A stretch of DNA of 64,000 nucleotides from an uncultured Actinomycetes bacterium (lineage in GTDB: Bacteria > Actinomycetota > Actinomycetes > Nanopelagicales > Nanopelagicaceae). Both the position numbers and the translations under genes were made by a program. A model generated the notes under the pieces. The model ran no database searches and was not told the origin of the DNA. It saw only the letters and a list, made by a program, of their open reading frames with translations. Positions 16,584 to 24,739 of the stretch are shown one piece after another. The stretch lies in the NCBI GenBank assembly GCA_903850565.1, contig CAINLV010000029.1, positions 142,471-206,470 on the forward strand, given 5' to 3'. The number at the start of each line of letters is the position of its first letter. The first letter of the stretch is position 1.

Positions 16584-17228
16584 CTAATCTAGTCGAACTA
16601 TTCCATTTGGAGTTTTGAAATCGATAGCAACAACCCCGGTAATACCGTCATTGGCTTCAACATCGAGCCATTCAACTTCGACATCACCAAGTGCGGATTT
16701 AATATCGGTGCCGAGCCATGCTTCTATGGTCTTTAGATCCCCAGCAATTTGAATTTTTACAATTTCTGCAACTGCTTTGCCATCGGCTGAAGGATGGTCT
16801 GCTGAACTCCATTCGATGAAGAAGGGAAGTTGGGCATCGTAAATTGTTGCAAGAACTCCAATTTGCTTCCAATGAAGATCAGTACCGTCAGGACGCATTC
16901 TGTGTCCGGGAACGGCTTCGCGACCGAGTCTGGAAACGATTGGTGAAATATCATCGGTTGAGATCACCCAAGTAAGCCAACCGCCACCTTCATTTGCTCG
17001 CTTGGTGACTGCCTGACCAAATGGGGTTTGGTCTGAGGCTGGATGATTCAATGGACAGACAACTTCTAAGTAGTGGCCATTTACCAATGGAATTGTGAAG
17101 TTGCGAGTGCCAAAACGCGGATGAATCCCGCCATCCACAAATGCTGATCCCAGTCGAGAACCTAAGCGTTGAACTACATCAACGAGCTGGTCATGGGAGG
17201 CGACGTAGGAGACATGATCGAGGCGCAT
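16584..17228 (-). CDS. VOC-superfamily (glyoxalase-like domain) protein
   Basis: 214 aa. The N-terminal RLDHVSYVASHDQLVDVVQRLG is the opening strand and helix of a vicinal oxygen chelate/Glyoxalase_3 domain; HYLEVVCPLNHP near residue 55 and a later FFIEWSS near 130 are further typical strands with a His and Glu that could bind metal. No substrate can be assigned. The gene stands alone between tRNA-Thr and an S33 peptidase gene, all on the minus strand. Confidence 0.75.
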   Translation of the reverse strand: MRLDHVSYVASHDQLVDVVQRLGSRLGSAFVDGGIHPRFGTRNFTIPLVNGHYLEVVCPLNHPASDQTPFGQAVTKRANEGGGWLTWVISTDDISPIVSRLGREAVPGHRMRPDGTDLHWKQIGVLATIYDAQLPFFIEWSSADHPSADGKAVAEIVKIQIAGDLKTIEAWLGTDIKSALGDVEVEWLDVEANDGITGVVAIDFKTPNGIVRLD

Positions 17229-17277
17229 GTGTAAATCTTGCCCTATCTAGAGGAGTGCTTTTTACCAACTTTTGGGG

Positions 17278-18753
17278 CTAAGCCACGCAGCGAAGCGAAT
17301 GAGCCGGTGCTTGGCCGGTCAAGAAATATCGGTCTACCGCCCCGTCGATACAGACGCTGCCACGGTTATGACCAGTGTGGCCCTCGCCTACAAAGGTCAA
17401 GAAAACCGATGCTGGAAAATCTTTATGTAGCGCCACTGCCCAGTCGTACGGGGTTGCCGGGTCGCCAGTCACGCCAATTACCAAAATGGGCGGCGTTTTT
17501 AAATCTCGGAGTAAAACTGGTGGAACCACTGGCGGCGCGCTCCAGTAGTGGCAGGAGAGCCCTGAAAAGGTCAAGAATGGGCCGAAGACGGGAGCGGCCT
17601 TCGCAAAAATCGCTCGATCCAACTTCATTTGAGCCAAAGAGCGTGATTCATTCCAGTCGAGACAGCTGACTACTAGGGCGATGTCATTCTGATTATCTGA
17701 ATAATGACCATTCTTATCTCTATTTGTATATTGATCCGAAAGCTCCAAAAGCAACTGTCCGTTTCCAGTATCCATGGCTTGGCGAAGGGCCTTTTGTAAG
17801 AGCGGCCACCCTTCGGTGTTGTCATAAAGGGAAGAAGCAATTCCAATCACAATTAGCGCCGGCGTGACTTTCCGATTGGAAGCACTGGAAAGAGGTTTGG
17901 TCTCGGCTCGATTAATAAGTGAGAGTATCTGATCGCGAGTAATGCCCTTAGTTGACTTTAGAAAATCGCCAAGTGCCAAATCGAAACCTTTAGCTTGAGC
18001 TAGGTTTTGATCTCGGATTGAGACGTTTGGATCGACCGCACCATCTAAAACAAAACGACCAACGGAATTCGGATACAAAGACGCATACAAGGTTCCTAAG
18101 AAAGTTCCATAGCTTTTTCCAAGGAAGTTCAATTTCTTCTCGCCCAAAGCCATTCGAAGTAATTCCATATCTTTGGCTGATTCCAAAGTGCTGTAATGGC
18201 CCAACCTAACTCCGGCTGCTTTCGCACATGCTTGTGCAAAAAATTTGCTGGATTTTAAAGAATCGGCTTCTTGCTGCGGAGTATCGGCTTTTCCATCTTC
18301 GGCTAAATAGGCATCAGTTTGCTTATCATTTAGGCAACGAAGGGGATCGGAGGAAGCAACTCCCCTGGGGTCAAATCCCACAATATCGAATTTTTGATTT
18401 ATAGCGCTAGAAACAATTGATTCGGCTGCATAAGCATAATCGGTGCCAGAACCCCCTGGACCGCCGGGATTAACAACAATAGATCCAAGGCGTTGTTTTG
18501 AATTTAGCGCTTCATGTTTAAGAACTAATATATGAAAAATATTCTTATCGATGTGGTCATAATCCATCGGTACTTTTAAAACAGCACATTTGTAGGTCTC
18601 GTAACAACCTTTCCAATCCAATTTCTGAGTTTGGAAATCCTTAATAGTCCAAGTACTTTGAAAGACATTCTTTACCGAAGGAAGTGTGAAAGCCAACATG
18701 ACAACCACTAAAAGTAGGCCAAAAACCGTGGTTTTATTGGGTTTTTCCCTCAT
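17278..18753 (-). CDS. Exported alpha/beta-hydrolase, tripeptidyl aminopeptidase type (S33)
   Basis: 491 aa. A single hydrophobic segment (residues 10-24) acts as signal or anchor. The oxyanion region NPGGPGGSG (95-103), nucleophile Ser214 in GKSYGTFLG, an Asp in VTGDPATPYD near 430 and His in GEGHTGH near 460 complete the catalytic triad. The C-terminal TAP-like domain ends with a Cys-containing VCIDGAVDRYFLTGQ. Such enzymes trim peptides outside the cell. It overlaps holB by 4 bp, an arrangement seen next to holB/tmk in other actinobacteria. Confidence 0.88.
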   Translation of the reverse strand: MREKPNKTTVFGLLLVVVMLAFTLPSVKNVFQSTWTIKDFQTQKLDWKGCYETYKCAVLKVPMDYDHIDKNIFHILVLKHEALNSKQRLGSIVVNPGGPGGSGTDYAYAAESIVSSAINQKFDIVGFDPRGVASSDPLRCLNDKQTDAYLAEDGKADTPQQEADSLKSSKFFAQACAKAAGVRLGHYSTLESAKDMELLRMALGEKKLNFLGKSYGTFLGTLYASLYPNSVGRFVLDGAVDPNVSIRDQNLAQAKGFDLALGDFLKSTKGITRDQILSLINRAETKPLSSASNRKVTPALIVIGIASSLYDNTEGWPLLQKALRQAMDTGNGQLLLELSDQYTNRDKNGHYSDNQNDIALVVSCLDWNESRSLAQMKLDRAIFAKAAPVFGPFLTFSGLSCHYWSAPPVVPPVLLRDLKTPPILVIGVTGDPATPYDWAVALHKDFPASVFLTFVGEGHTGHNRGSVCIDGAVDRYFLTGQAPAHSLRCVA

Positions 18754-19907
18754 CGAAGTTGCACCATCAGCGCTTCTACCGCAATCAGTGGGTTGGCATT
18801 GTGAGAAAGATTCACGCGAGTTCGCATAATTGCATCCATTTTACGAAGCGTTTGTTCCGCGGTTGTAATGGCGGACATTTTCATAATCTCATATTCCAAA
18901 TCCATATTTATTATTACATCAGCAATATCGGTTGCATCAGATTGAACAAGGAGCACATCTCGATAAAAGGTGACCATATCAAGTAGGGCTATATCTAAAT
19001 AATCTCGGACCATCCGGGTCGATCGAGATTTCTGCTCTTTCTCCAATTCTTTAACGGCTTTCGAGCCGCCTTGTGAAAGTTTTGAACCTTGCTGCCCCCA
19101 AGCTTCTTTGAGGTCGTGGATCTCTTTATCGTCGCGTCGGTCGGATTCGATTTCTGCTTCTTTTTTAGCCGCATCAACCAAAAGTGCAGCGGCTTTAAAT
19201 GCAGATGCAATATCGGTAATTGCGGTAGGAAGTTTCAAGATGGCGGTTCGGCGGTTTCGGGCGCCTTCATCCAGAGCCAGCCTTCGAGCTCGGCCAATAT
19301 GTCCTTGGGAAGCCCTAGCTGAAAAATCCGCCAATTCTGCCGGAATAGATGCGCGCTGCAACAAGATCGAAACTGCTTTCGTTGATGGGGTGCGAAGGGT
19401 GAGATTTCTGGTTCGAGAGCGAATGGTGGGCAACACATCACTCAGGGTTGGAGCACACAGCAGCCAAACGGTTCGAAGGCCTGGTTCTTCGATCGCTTTC
19501 AGCAGCGCATTTCCGGCGGATTCAGTTAAGCGGTCCGCATCTTCAATTACTACGACGCGATAATTTGAGACCGAAGGGGACCAGCTTGCTCTAGTGATTA
19601 ATTCTCGAACCTCATCGATCTTTATAGTGAGGCCTTCGCTGCGCACCAACTCTACATCTGCGTGACTTCCCGCCAGTGCGGTACGGCAGTGGTTACAGGA
19701 GTCGCAACCGCTGTTCGGGCAGACTAATGCGGCCGCAAATGAAAGTGCGGCAGTAGAACGTCCGGAGCCAGGTGGACCAGTAAAAAGCCAAGCATGCGTC
19801 ATGCCTTGCGAATCATCGAGATCATTCTTAGATGATTCGATTGCCTCTTTTAAAACTTCCACAACCGAATCTTGATCGATTAGATTATTGAATACTTCAT
19901 ACATCAA
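18750..19907 (-). CDS. holB: DNA polymerase III subunit delta' (HolB)
   Basis: 385 aa. An AAA+ domain with P-loop GPPGSGRST near residue 45, a four-Cys zinc module (CPNSGCDSCNHC) near 68-79, a VVVIEDADRL Walker B-like segment near 122, and a TIRSRTRN arginine-finger region near 165. The long C-terminal helical part carries a Lys/Glu-rich linker. Delta' is part of the clamp loader. It overlaps both neighbours by 4 bp (S33 peptidase and the tmk fusion), so the three are coupled. Confidence 0.9.
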   Translation of the reverse strand: MMYEVFNNLIDQDSVVEVLKEAIESSKNDLDDSQGMTHAWLFTGPPGSGRSTAALSFAAALVCPNSGCDSCNHCRTALAGSHADVELVRSEGLTIKIDEVRELITRASWSPSVSNYRVVVIEDADRLTESAGNALLKAIEEPGLRTVWLLCAPTLSDVLPTIRSRTRNLTLRTPSTKAVSILLQRASIPAELADFSARASQGHIGRARRLALDEGARNRRTAILKLPTAITDIASAFKAAALLVDAAKKEAEIESDRRDDKEIHDLKEAWGQQGSKLSQGGSKAVKELEKEQKSRSTRMVRDYLDIALLDMVTFYRDVLLVQSDATDIADVIINMDLEYEIMKMSAITTAEQTLRKMDAIMRTRVNLSHNANPLIAVEALMVQLR

Positions 19908-21952
19908 TGCACTTTGTTCTTCTTGGACTTTGACTTTGCATTAATCTTCAAAAGGGGAAGTTGGGAAATTCGTTCGGTGATTTGCGAGTGAATCTGTTCG
20001 CGAGTTTGAGTCGCATTAACCACAAAATATCGTTCTGGATCTACATTGGCTAGATTCAAAAACTCTTGCCGCACTCTTTCGTGGAAGGCTAGCGGCTCGC
20101 TCTCCAACCGGTCTTGTGACTCGAGTCGAGAGAGACCGATTTCGGCTGGAAGATCCATGATGACTGTTAAAGTCGGCGTTAAGGTTTCAGTTGCCCAACG
20201 GGATATTCGAGCAACTTCGGCTGGTTGCAGGACTCGTCCAGCACCCTGGTATGCAATCGATGAATCCAAATATCTATCTGTAATCACCACATCGCCACGA
20301 TCTAGGGCTGGCTTAATAACAGAATAAACATGGTGGGCTCGATCAGCTGCATACATCAACGCTTCAGCGCGGGGGGAAATATCACCAGTCTGGTTATCCA
20401 ACAAGATCTCACGCAATTTCACACCTAAGGGAGTGCCACCGGGTTCGCGGGTTAAAACAACCGTTTCGCCCAAAGATTCTAAATATTCCTTGAGTAACTG
20501 AGTCTGGGTTGATTTACCGGAACCTTCGCCACCTTCGAACGAAATAAATATCCCAGTTTTCACGGCACCAGTGATACCGCCGAGCTCACCTCGGAATGCC
20601 GCTAAGACATCGGACCACAGTGAAACGGTGGGTCGATCTCGCATCTGGCGGTAGGAAAAAATACCAACCAGAATGCCGATAACCCCGGCGAAAAACATTG
20701 TAAAAGCCGCGCCATTGTAGGTGAAAACAGTGTTGTTGATTTTGTAGGTGTGCTTGCCTATTGCCGCGGCTATCACTGGCGCGATGGCCAAGACTAGGAC
20801 TAATGAAATTCGGATCAAGGATTGAACGAAGGCAAAGGTTCTGCCTCTAACTTCATCTTCCACTTCTAAGCCCAGCATGGTGAACCCAGTAACCCAAGAA
20901 ACGCCGGCGAATGCGCCAAGAATTATGGTTACGCCAATTGCTAATACGAGGTTAGAAATCAGTGCGAGTAAGAGTAGGAAAGTTGAAGAAATAGTTAATG
21001 CAGCACCGAAAAGTCTTCTTCGTGAGAACTGACTAAATATCTTTGGGCCGAGCGAAATTCCCAAGGCGAGTCCAGTAAAGACGGAGGCGAAAAGAATTCC
21101 GTATGCAGCATCTCCAGCATTGAGATCGCCCACGAATGTTCTAGCTAAACCAATAACCGCGCCTGCTGCAAAAAATGCTCCTAGCATTCCGAAAATTAGC
21201 CCACGAATTACTTTGGAATCATTCACGAATTTGAAACCTTCGACCAGCGCCTTGCCGATATTTTCGTTGGCAGCACCTTTTGTTGCCGGGCCTTTTGGAA
21301 TCTCTTTTAGTTTATAAACAATGTAAGCGGTGTAAAGAAATGAGGCGGCATCTATATAGAGCGCCAGGTCTGCTGATGAGGCGTACTTAGTTGGTAATAA
21401 ATTTGTTAACCCATGGGAAAAAAGAGCGAGAATGGTGAAGGTCAGTGCGGCTAGCGGTGCCGTTCCATAAGAGGCAAGGAGAGTGACCTGATTTGCGCTC
21501 TCTAATTTACTTTTTGGAACTAAATTGGGGACAGTTGCTTCCTTTGCTGGAGACCAAAAAAGGGTTACCGATTCCACAAGAACTGTCGCGGTGTACAACC
21601 AAAAATAATTTCCTACCAAGGGGATGGATAAATAGAGGGCAAAACGTAGAAGGTCGCAGACGACCATTAATCTGCGCCGATCGAAGCGGTCCGCAATTAC
21701 CCCGGCTAATGGACCCAAAATAACTGCTGGAAGAAGTCGAACTATGAAAACGCCGGCGATTGCAAAGTTAGCCTTGGTGTAATCCCCACCCGAAAGTTCT
21801 TGGGCAAGGGCTGTGGTTGCCAAAAGTCCCAACCAGTCGCCAAAGGAGGAGAAGGCCATTGAATTCCAGAGTTTTCGAAATGCCGGAATGGCAAGAACGC
21901 TTCGACTCTCGGATTGAGTGGGCGCGCTGGGATAGGGCAGCGATTGGGACAT
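19904..21952 (-). CDS. tmk: MFS transporter fused to thymidylate kinase
   Basis: 682 aa, two domains in one frame. Residues ~20-450 form a 12-helix major facilitator transporter (RKLWNSMAFSSFGDWLG start; ADRFDRRRLMVVCD cytoplasmic loop). Residues ~465-682 are a complete dTMP kinase: P-loop EGGEGSGKST near 473, TREPGGTPLG near 500, DRYLDSSIAYQG near 560. There is no stop or frameshift between them. dTMP kinase makes dTDP for DNA synthesis; the transporter half's cargo is unknown. Similar fusions occur in other actinobacteria. It lies 9 bp after topA and overlaps holB. Confidence 0.93.
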   Translation of the reverse strand: MSQSLPYPSAPTQSESRSVLAIPAFRKLWNSMAFSSFGDWLGLLATTALAQELSGGDYTKANFAIAGVFIVRLLPAVILGPLAGVIADRFDRRRLMVVCDLLRFALYLSIPLVGNYFWLYTATVLVESVTLFWSPAKEATVPNLVPKSKLESANQVTLLASYGTAPLAALTFTILALFSHGLTNLLPTKYASSADLALYIDAASFLYTAYIVYKLKEIPKGPATKGAANENIGKALVEGFKFVNDSKVIRGLIFGMLGAFFAAGAVIGLARTFVGDLNAGDAAYGILFASVFTGLALGISLGPKIFSQFSRRRLFGAALTISSTFLLLLALISNLVLAIGVTIILGAFAGVSWVTGFTMLGLEVEDEVRGRTFAFVQSLIRISLVLVLAIAPVIAAAIGKHTYKINNTVFTYNGAAFTMFFAGVIGILVGIFSYRQMRDRPTVSLWSDVLAAFRGELGGITGAVKTGIFISFEGGEGSGKSTQTQLLKEYLESLGETVVLTREPGGTPLGVKLREILLDNQTGDISPRAEALMYAADRAHHVYSVIKPALDRGDVVITDRYLDSSIAYQGAGRVLQPAEVARISRWATETLTPTLTVIMDLPAEIGLSRLESQDRLESEPLAFHERVRQEFLNLANVDPERYFVVNATQTREQIHSQITERISQLPLLKINAKSKSKKNKVH

Positions 21953-21961
21953 GGATTAAGC

Positions 21962-24706
21962 CTAGACGGCAACTGCCTTTTTTGATTTTCCAGTTCCCGA
22001 GGCGGCTTTCTTCTTTACCTTTGCTGCGCCAGTTGCTTTGACCGTGTTCTTGGTCAAAGTAGGTGCGCTCTTCTTTCGCGATGAGGCTTTTTTGGCGGCT
22101 GGTGCCTTCTTAGCAGCCTTCTTTGCGCTCTTCTTGACTCGTCCAGCTCCACCATTTTCAGCTTCCCACGCTCGGCGTCCGGCGAGAAGTTCTAAGCCGC
22201 GCTCAAGGGTGAGAAATTCGACGGTATCTCCGCGTCGCAAAGTGGCATTGGTTTCGCCGTCCGTGACATAAACCCCAAATCGACCATCTTTGACCAGAAC
22301 TGGCTTACTACTTCCTGGATCGATTCCTAAATCTTTTAGCGGCGGCTTGGCAACGCCACGGCGTCGAACTTTGGGTTCTTTGTAAATGGTAATCGCTTCT
22401 TCTAAATCAATCGAGAATAGTTGTTCTTCAGAAGTCAATGTTCTGGAATCGGCTCCGCGCTTGAGGTATGGACCATATCTACCATTTTGAACGGTGATTT
22501 CTTCGCCATCGAATTCACCAAGCGTCCTAGGTAGAGAGAGCAATTTCAAAGCGTCATCAATGTTGATGGTGTCCAATGACATCGTGGAGAGCAGTGAAGC
22601 AGTTTTTGGTTTCTCGCTCTTCTTCGCACCTTCAGGAAGTGCTTGGGTTACATAAGGGCCAAATCTTCCTGACTTTGCAACTACCGGCAGATTTGTTTGT
22701 GGATCTACACCTAATTCTCGTTCACCAGATGGCTGTGAGAGAAGTTGAATTGCAATATCAAGAGTGAGTTCATCAGGTGCAAGTGATTCTGGAATATTTG
22801 CGAATTTACGAGTCTCGCCCTCACCTTGTTGCAGATATGCACCATAACGACCAACGCGAATTTCTATTCCTTGGCCCATCTTCATGGTATTTATTTCTTG
22901 AGCATCAATTGCACCTAAGTCAGCAGCTAGATCCTGAAGACCTGGGTGGCCTTCGGTCCCAAAGAAGAATCGCTTTAACCAGGCAACACGATCTTCTTCG
23001 CCATTAGCAATTCGATCCAGATCTTCTTCCATCGCAGCCGTAAATTCGTAATCCACCAAATTGGAGAAGTGCTGCTCTAACAAACCAGTAACCGAGAATG
23101 CCAAGAAAGTTGGGACTAGAGCTCTTCCACGTTTTCCAACATAGCCTCGATCTTGAATTGTGGAAATGATTGAAGCGAATGTTGATGGCCGACCAATACC
23201 TAACTCTTCTAACTTCTTCACCAAAGTTGGTTCGGTATAACGTGCCGGCGGCTTTGTTTCATGGCCTTCGCAGGTATATTTCGAAACGCTCATCAGGTCG
23301 CCTACAGTCATTGCTGGCAATCGCTTGGAGTCATCGTGATCGTCAGTTTTCTCGTCAACTATTTCTTCATAAGCGGCCAAGAAACCCGGAAAGGTAACAA
23401 CCGAACCATTCGCCCGAAAGACAGCGGTTTCCTTATTTGAGGTGAGAGCGCCAAAATCCACGCGCATTTGAAGTTTCTTTGCATCCGACATCTGGGAAGC
23501 AATTGTGCGCTTCCAAATTAAGTCATAAAGTGCAAATTCATCTCGAGATAATTCTGGTGCCAGCTCCCCTGGGGTTTTAAACTCATCGCCCGCTGGTCGA
23601 ATAGCTTCGTGAGCTTCCTGCGCATTCTTAGTTTTGCTTTCGTAGGTTCTAGGTGCCGCAGGGATGTAATCAGCGCCATACAATGCTTTTGCAGACGCCC
23701 GGGCAGATGCGATTGCCGATTGCGAAAGGGTCACCGAATCCGTACGCATGTAGGTGATGTAACCATTTTCGTACAGACGTTGGGCAACTCTCATGGTTAG
23801 TTGTGCACCCCAACCCAAGCGAGAACCAGCATCTTGTTGCATTGTGGAAGTTGTAAATGGAGCCTTTGGTCGTTCAGTTCGAGGAGATTCATCAGTCGAC
23901 TTAACTAGTAGAGATTGTCCTGCCAATGATTGAACCAGCGCATTAGCCGATACTTCATTTAGTAACAAAATATTTTCTAGAGATTTTTCCTTAATCCCGC
24001 CATGATCATCAAAATCATTAGTGGTTGCGACTCGTTTTCCATCCAGAGTCAGTAACCTGGCTTTAAAGCCGGCATCGCACTCGGCATTGAGATCCCACCA
24101 TTGCGAGGAGATGAAAGCCATACGCTCTCGTTCACGTTCTACAATCAAACGAGTTGCAACGGATTGAACTCGACCCGCAGAAATCCGGGGCATGACTTTC
24201 TTCCACAAAACTGGCGAAATTCGATATCCATATAGTCGGTCCAGTACACGACGGGACTCTTGGGCATCCACTAATCGGTAATCTAAATCCCTGGTTTCAT
24301 CTGCAGCTTTTTGAATTGCCTCTTTAGTAATTTCGTGAAAAACCATTCGCTTTACCGGAATTTTTGGTCGCAAGACTTCAATCAAGTGCCAGGCGATTGC
24401 TTCGCCTTCTCGGTCTTCATCAGTAGCCAAAATTAATTCATCGGCGGACTTCATTAATTCTTTTAATTCAGAAACTTTTGCCTTTTTATCGGGATTAATT
24501 ACGTAGAGAGGCGCGAAGTCCTCTTCGATATTTACACCCTCTTTAGCCCAGGCAATCTTTTTATATTCTTTCGGGATATCAGCAGCGCGCTGGGGCAGAT
24601 CACGGATATGCCCCACCGACGCTTCCACCACGTAGTCCTCCCCGAGAAAGCTCCCAATCTTGCGAGCTTTCGCGGGTGATTCAACAATGACTAATTTGGT
24701 ACCCAA
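21962..24706 (-). CDS. topA: DNA topoisomerase I
   Basis: 914 aa. TOPRIM domain at the N-terminus (VIVESPAKARKIG at 5-17, DEDREGEAIAWH near 116) and the catalytic Tyr in ITYMRTDSVT near 320. The C-terminal part lacks Cys4 zinc fingers; instead it has repeated Topo-C modules with GRFGPY/GRYGPY motifs (four by eye) and a Lys/Ala-rich tail of about 60 residues, as in actinobacterial enzymes. The start is TTG at 24706 with AAGGAG 4 nt upstream. It relaxes negative supercoils and heads the topA-tmk-holB-S33 run. Confidence 0.95.
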   Translation of the reverse strand: MGTKLVIVESPAKARKIGSFLGEDYVVEASVGHIRDLPQRAADIPKEYKKIAWAKEGVNIEEDFAPLYVINPDKKAKVSELKELMKSADELILATDEDREGEAIAWHLIEVLRPKIPVKRMVFHEITKEAIQKAADETRDLDYRLVDAQESRRVLDRLYGYRISPVLWKKVMPRISAGRVQSVATRLIVERERERMAFISSQWWDLNAECDAGFKARLLTLDGKRVATTNDFDDHGGIKEKSLENILLLNEVSANALVQSLAGQSLLVKSTDESPRTERPKAPFTTSTMQQDAGSRLGWGAQLTMRVAQRLYENGYITYMRTDSVTLSQSAIASARASAKALYGADYIPAAPRTYESKTKNAQEAHEAIRPAGDEFKTPGELAPELSRDEFALYDLIWKRTIASQMSDAKKLQMRVDFGALTSNKETAVFRANGSVVTFPGFLAAYEEIVDEKTDDHDDSKRLPAMTVGDLMSVSKYTCEGHETKPPARYTEPTLVKKLEELGIGRPSTFASIISTIQDRGYVGKRGRALVPTFLAFSVTGLLEQHFSNLVDYEFTAAMEEDLDRIANGEEDRVAWLKRFFFGTEGHPGLQDLAADLGAIDAQEINTMKMGQGIEIRVGRYGAYLQQGEGETRKFANIPESLAPDELTLDIAIQLLSQPSGERELGVDPQTNLPVVAKSGRFGPYVTQALPEGAKKSEKPKTASLLSTMSLDTINIDDALKLLSLPRTLGEFDGEEITVQNGRYGPYLKRGADSRTLTSEEQLFSIDLEEAITIYKEPKVRRRGVAKPPLKDLGIDPGSSKPVLVKDGRFGVYVTDGETNATLRRGDTVEFLTLERGLELLAGRRAWEAENGGAGRVKKSAKKAAKKAPAAKKASSRKKSAPTLTKNTVKATGAAKVKKKAASGTGKSKKAVAV

Positions 24707-24739
24707 TATGCTCCTTATTAACCGGATCTATTCGAACTA

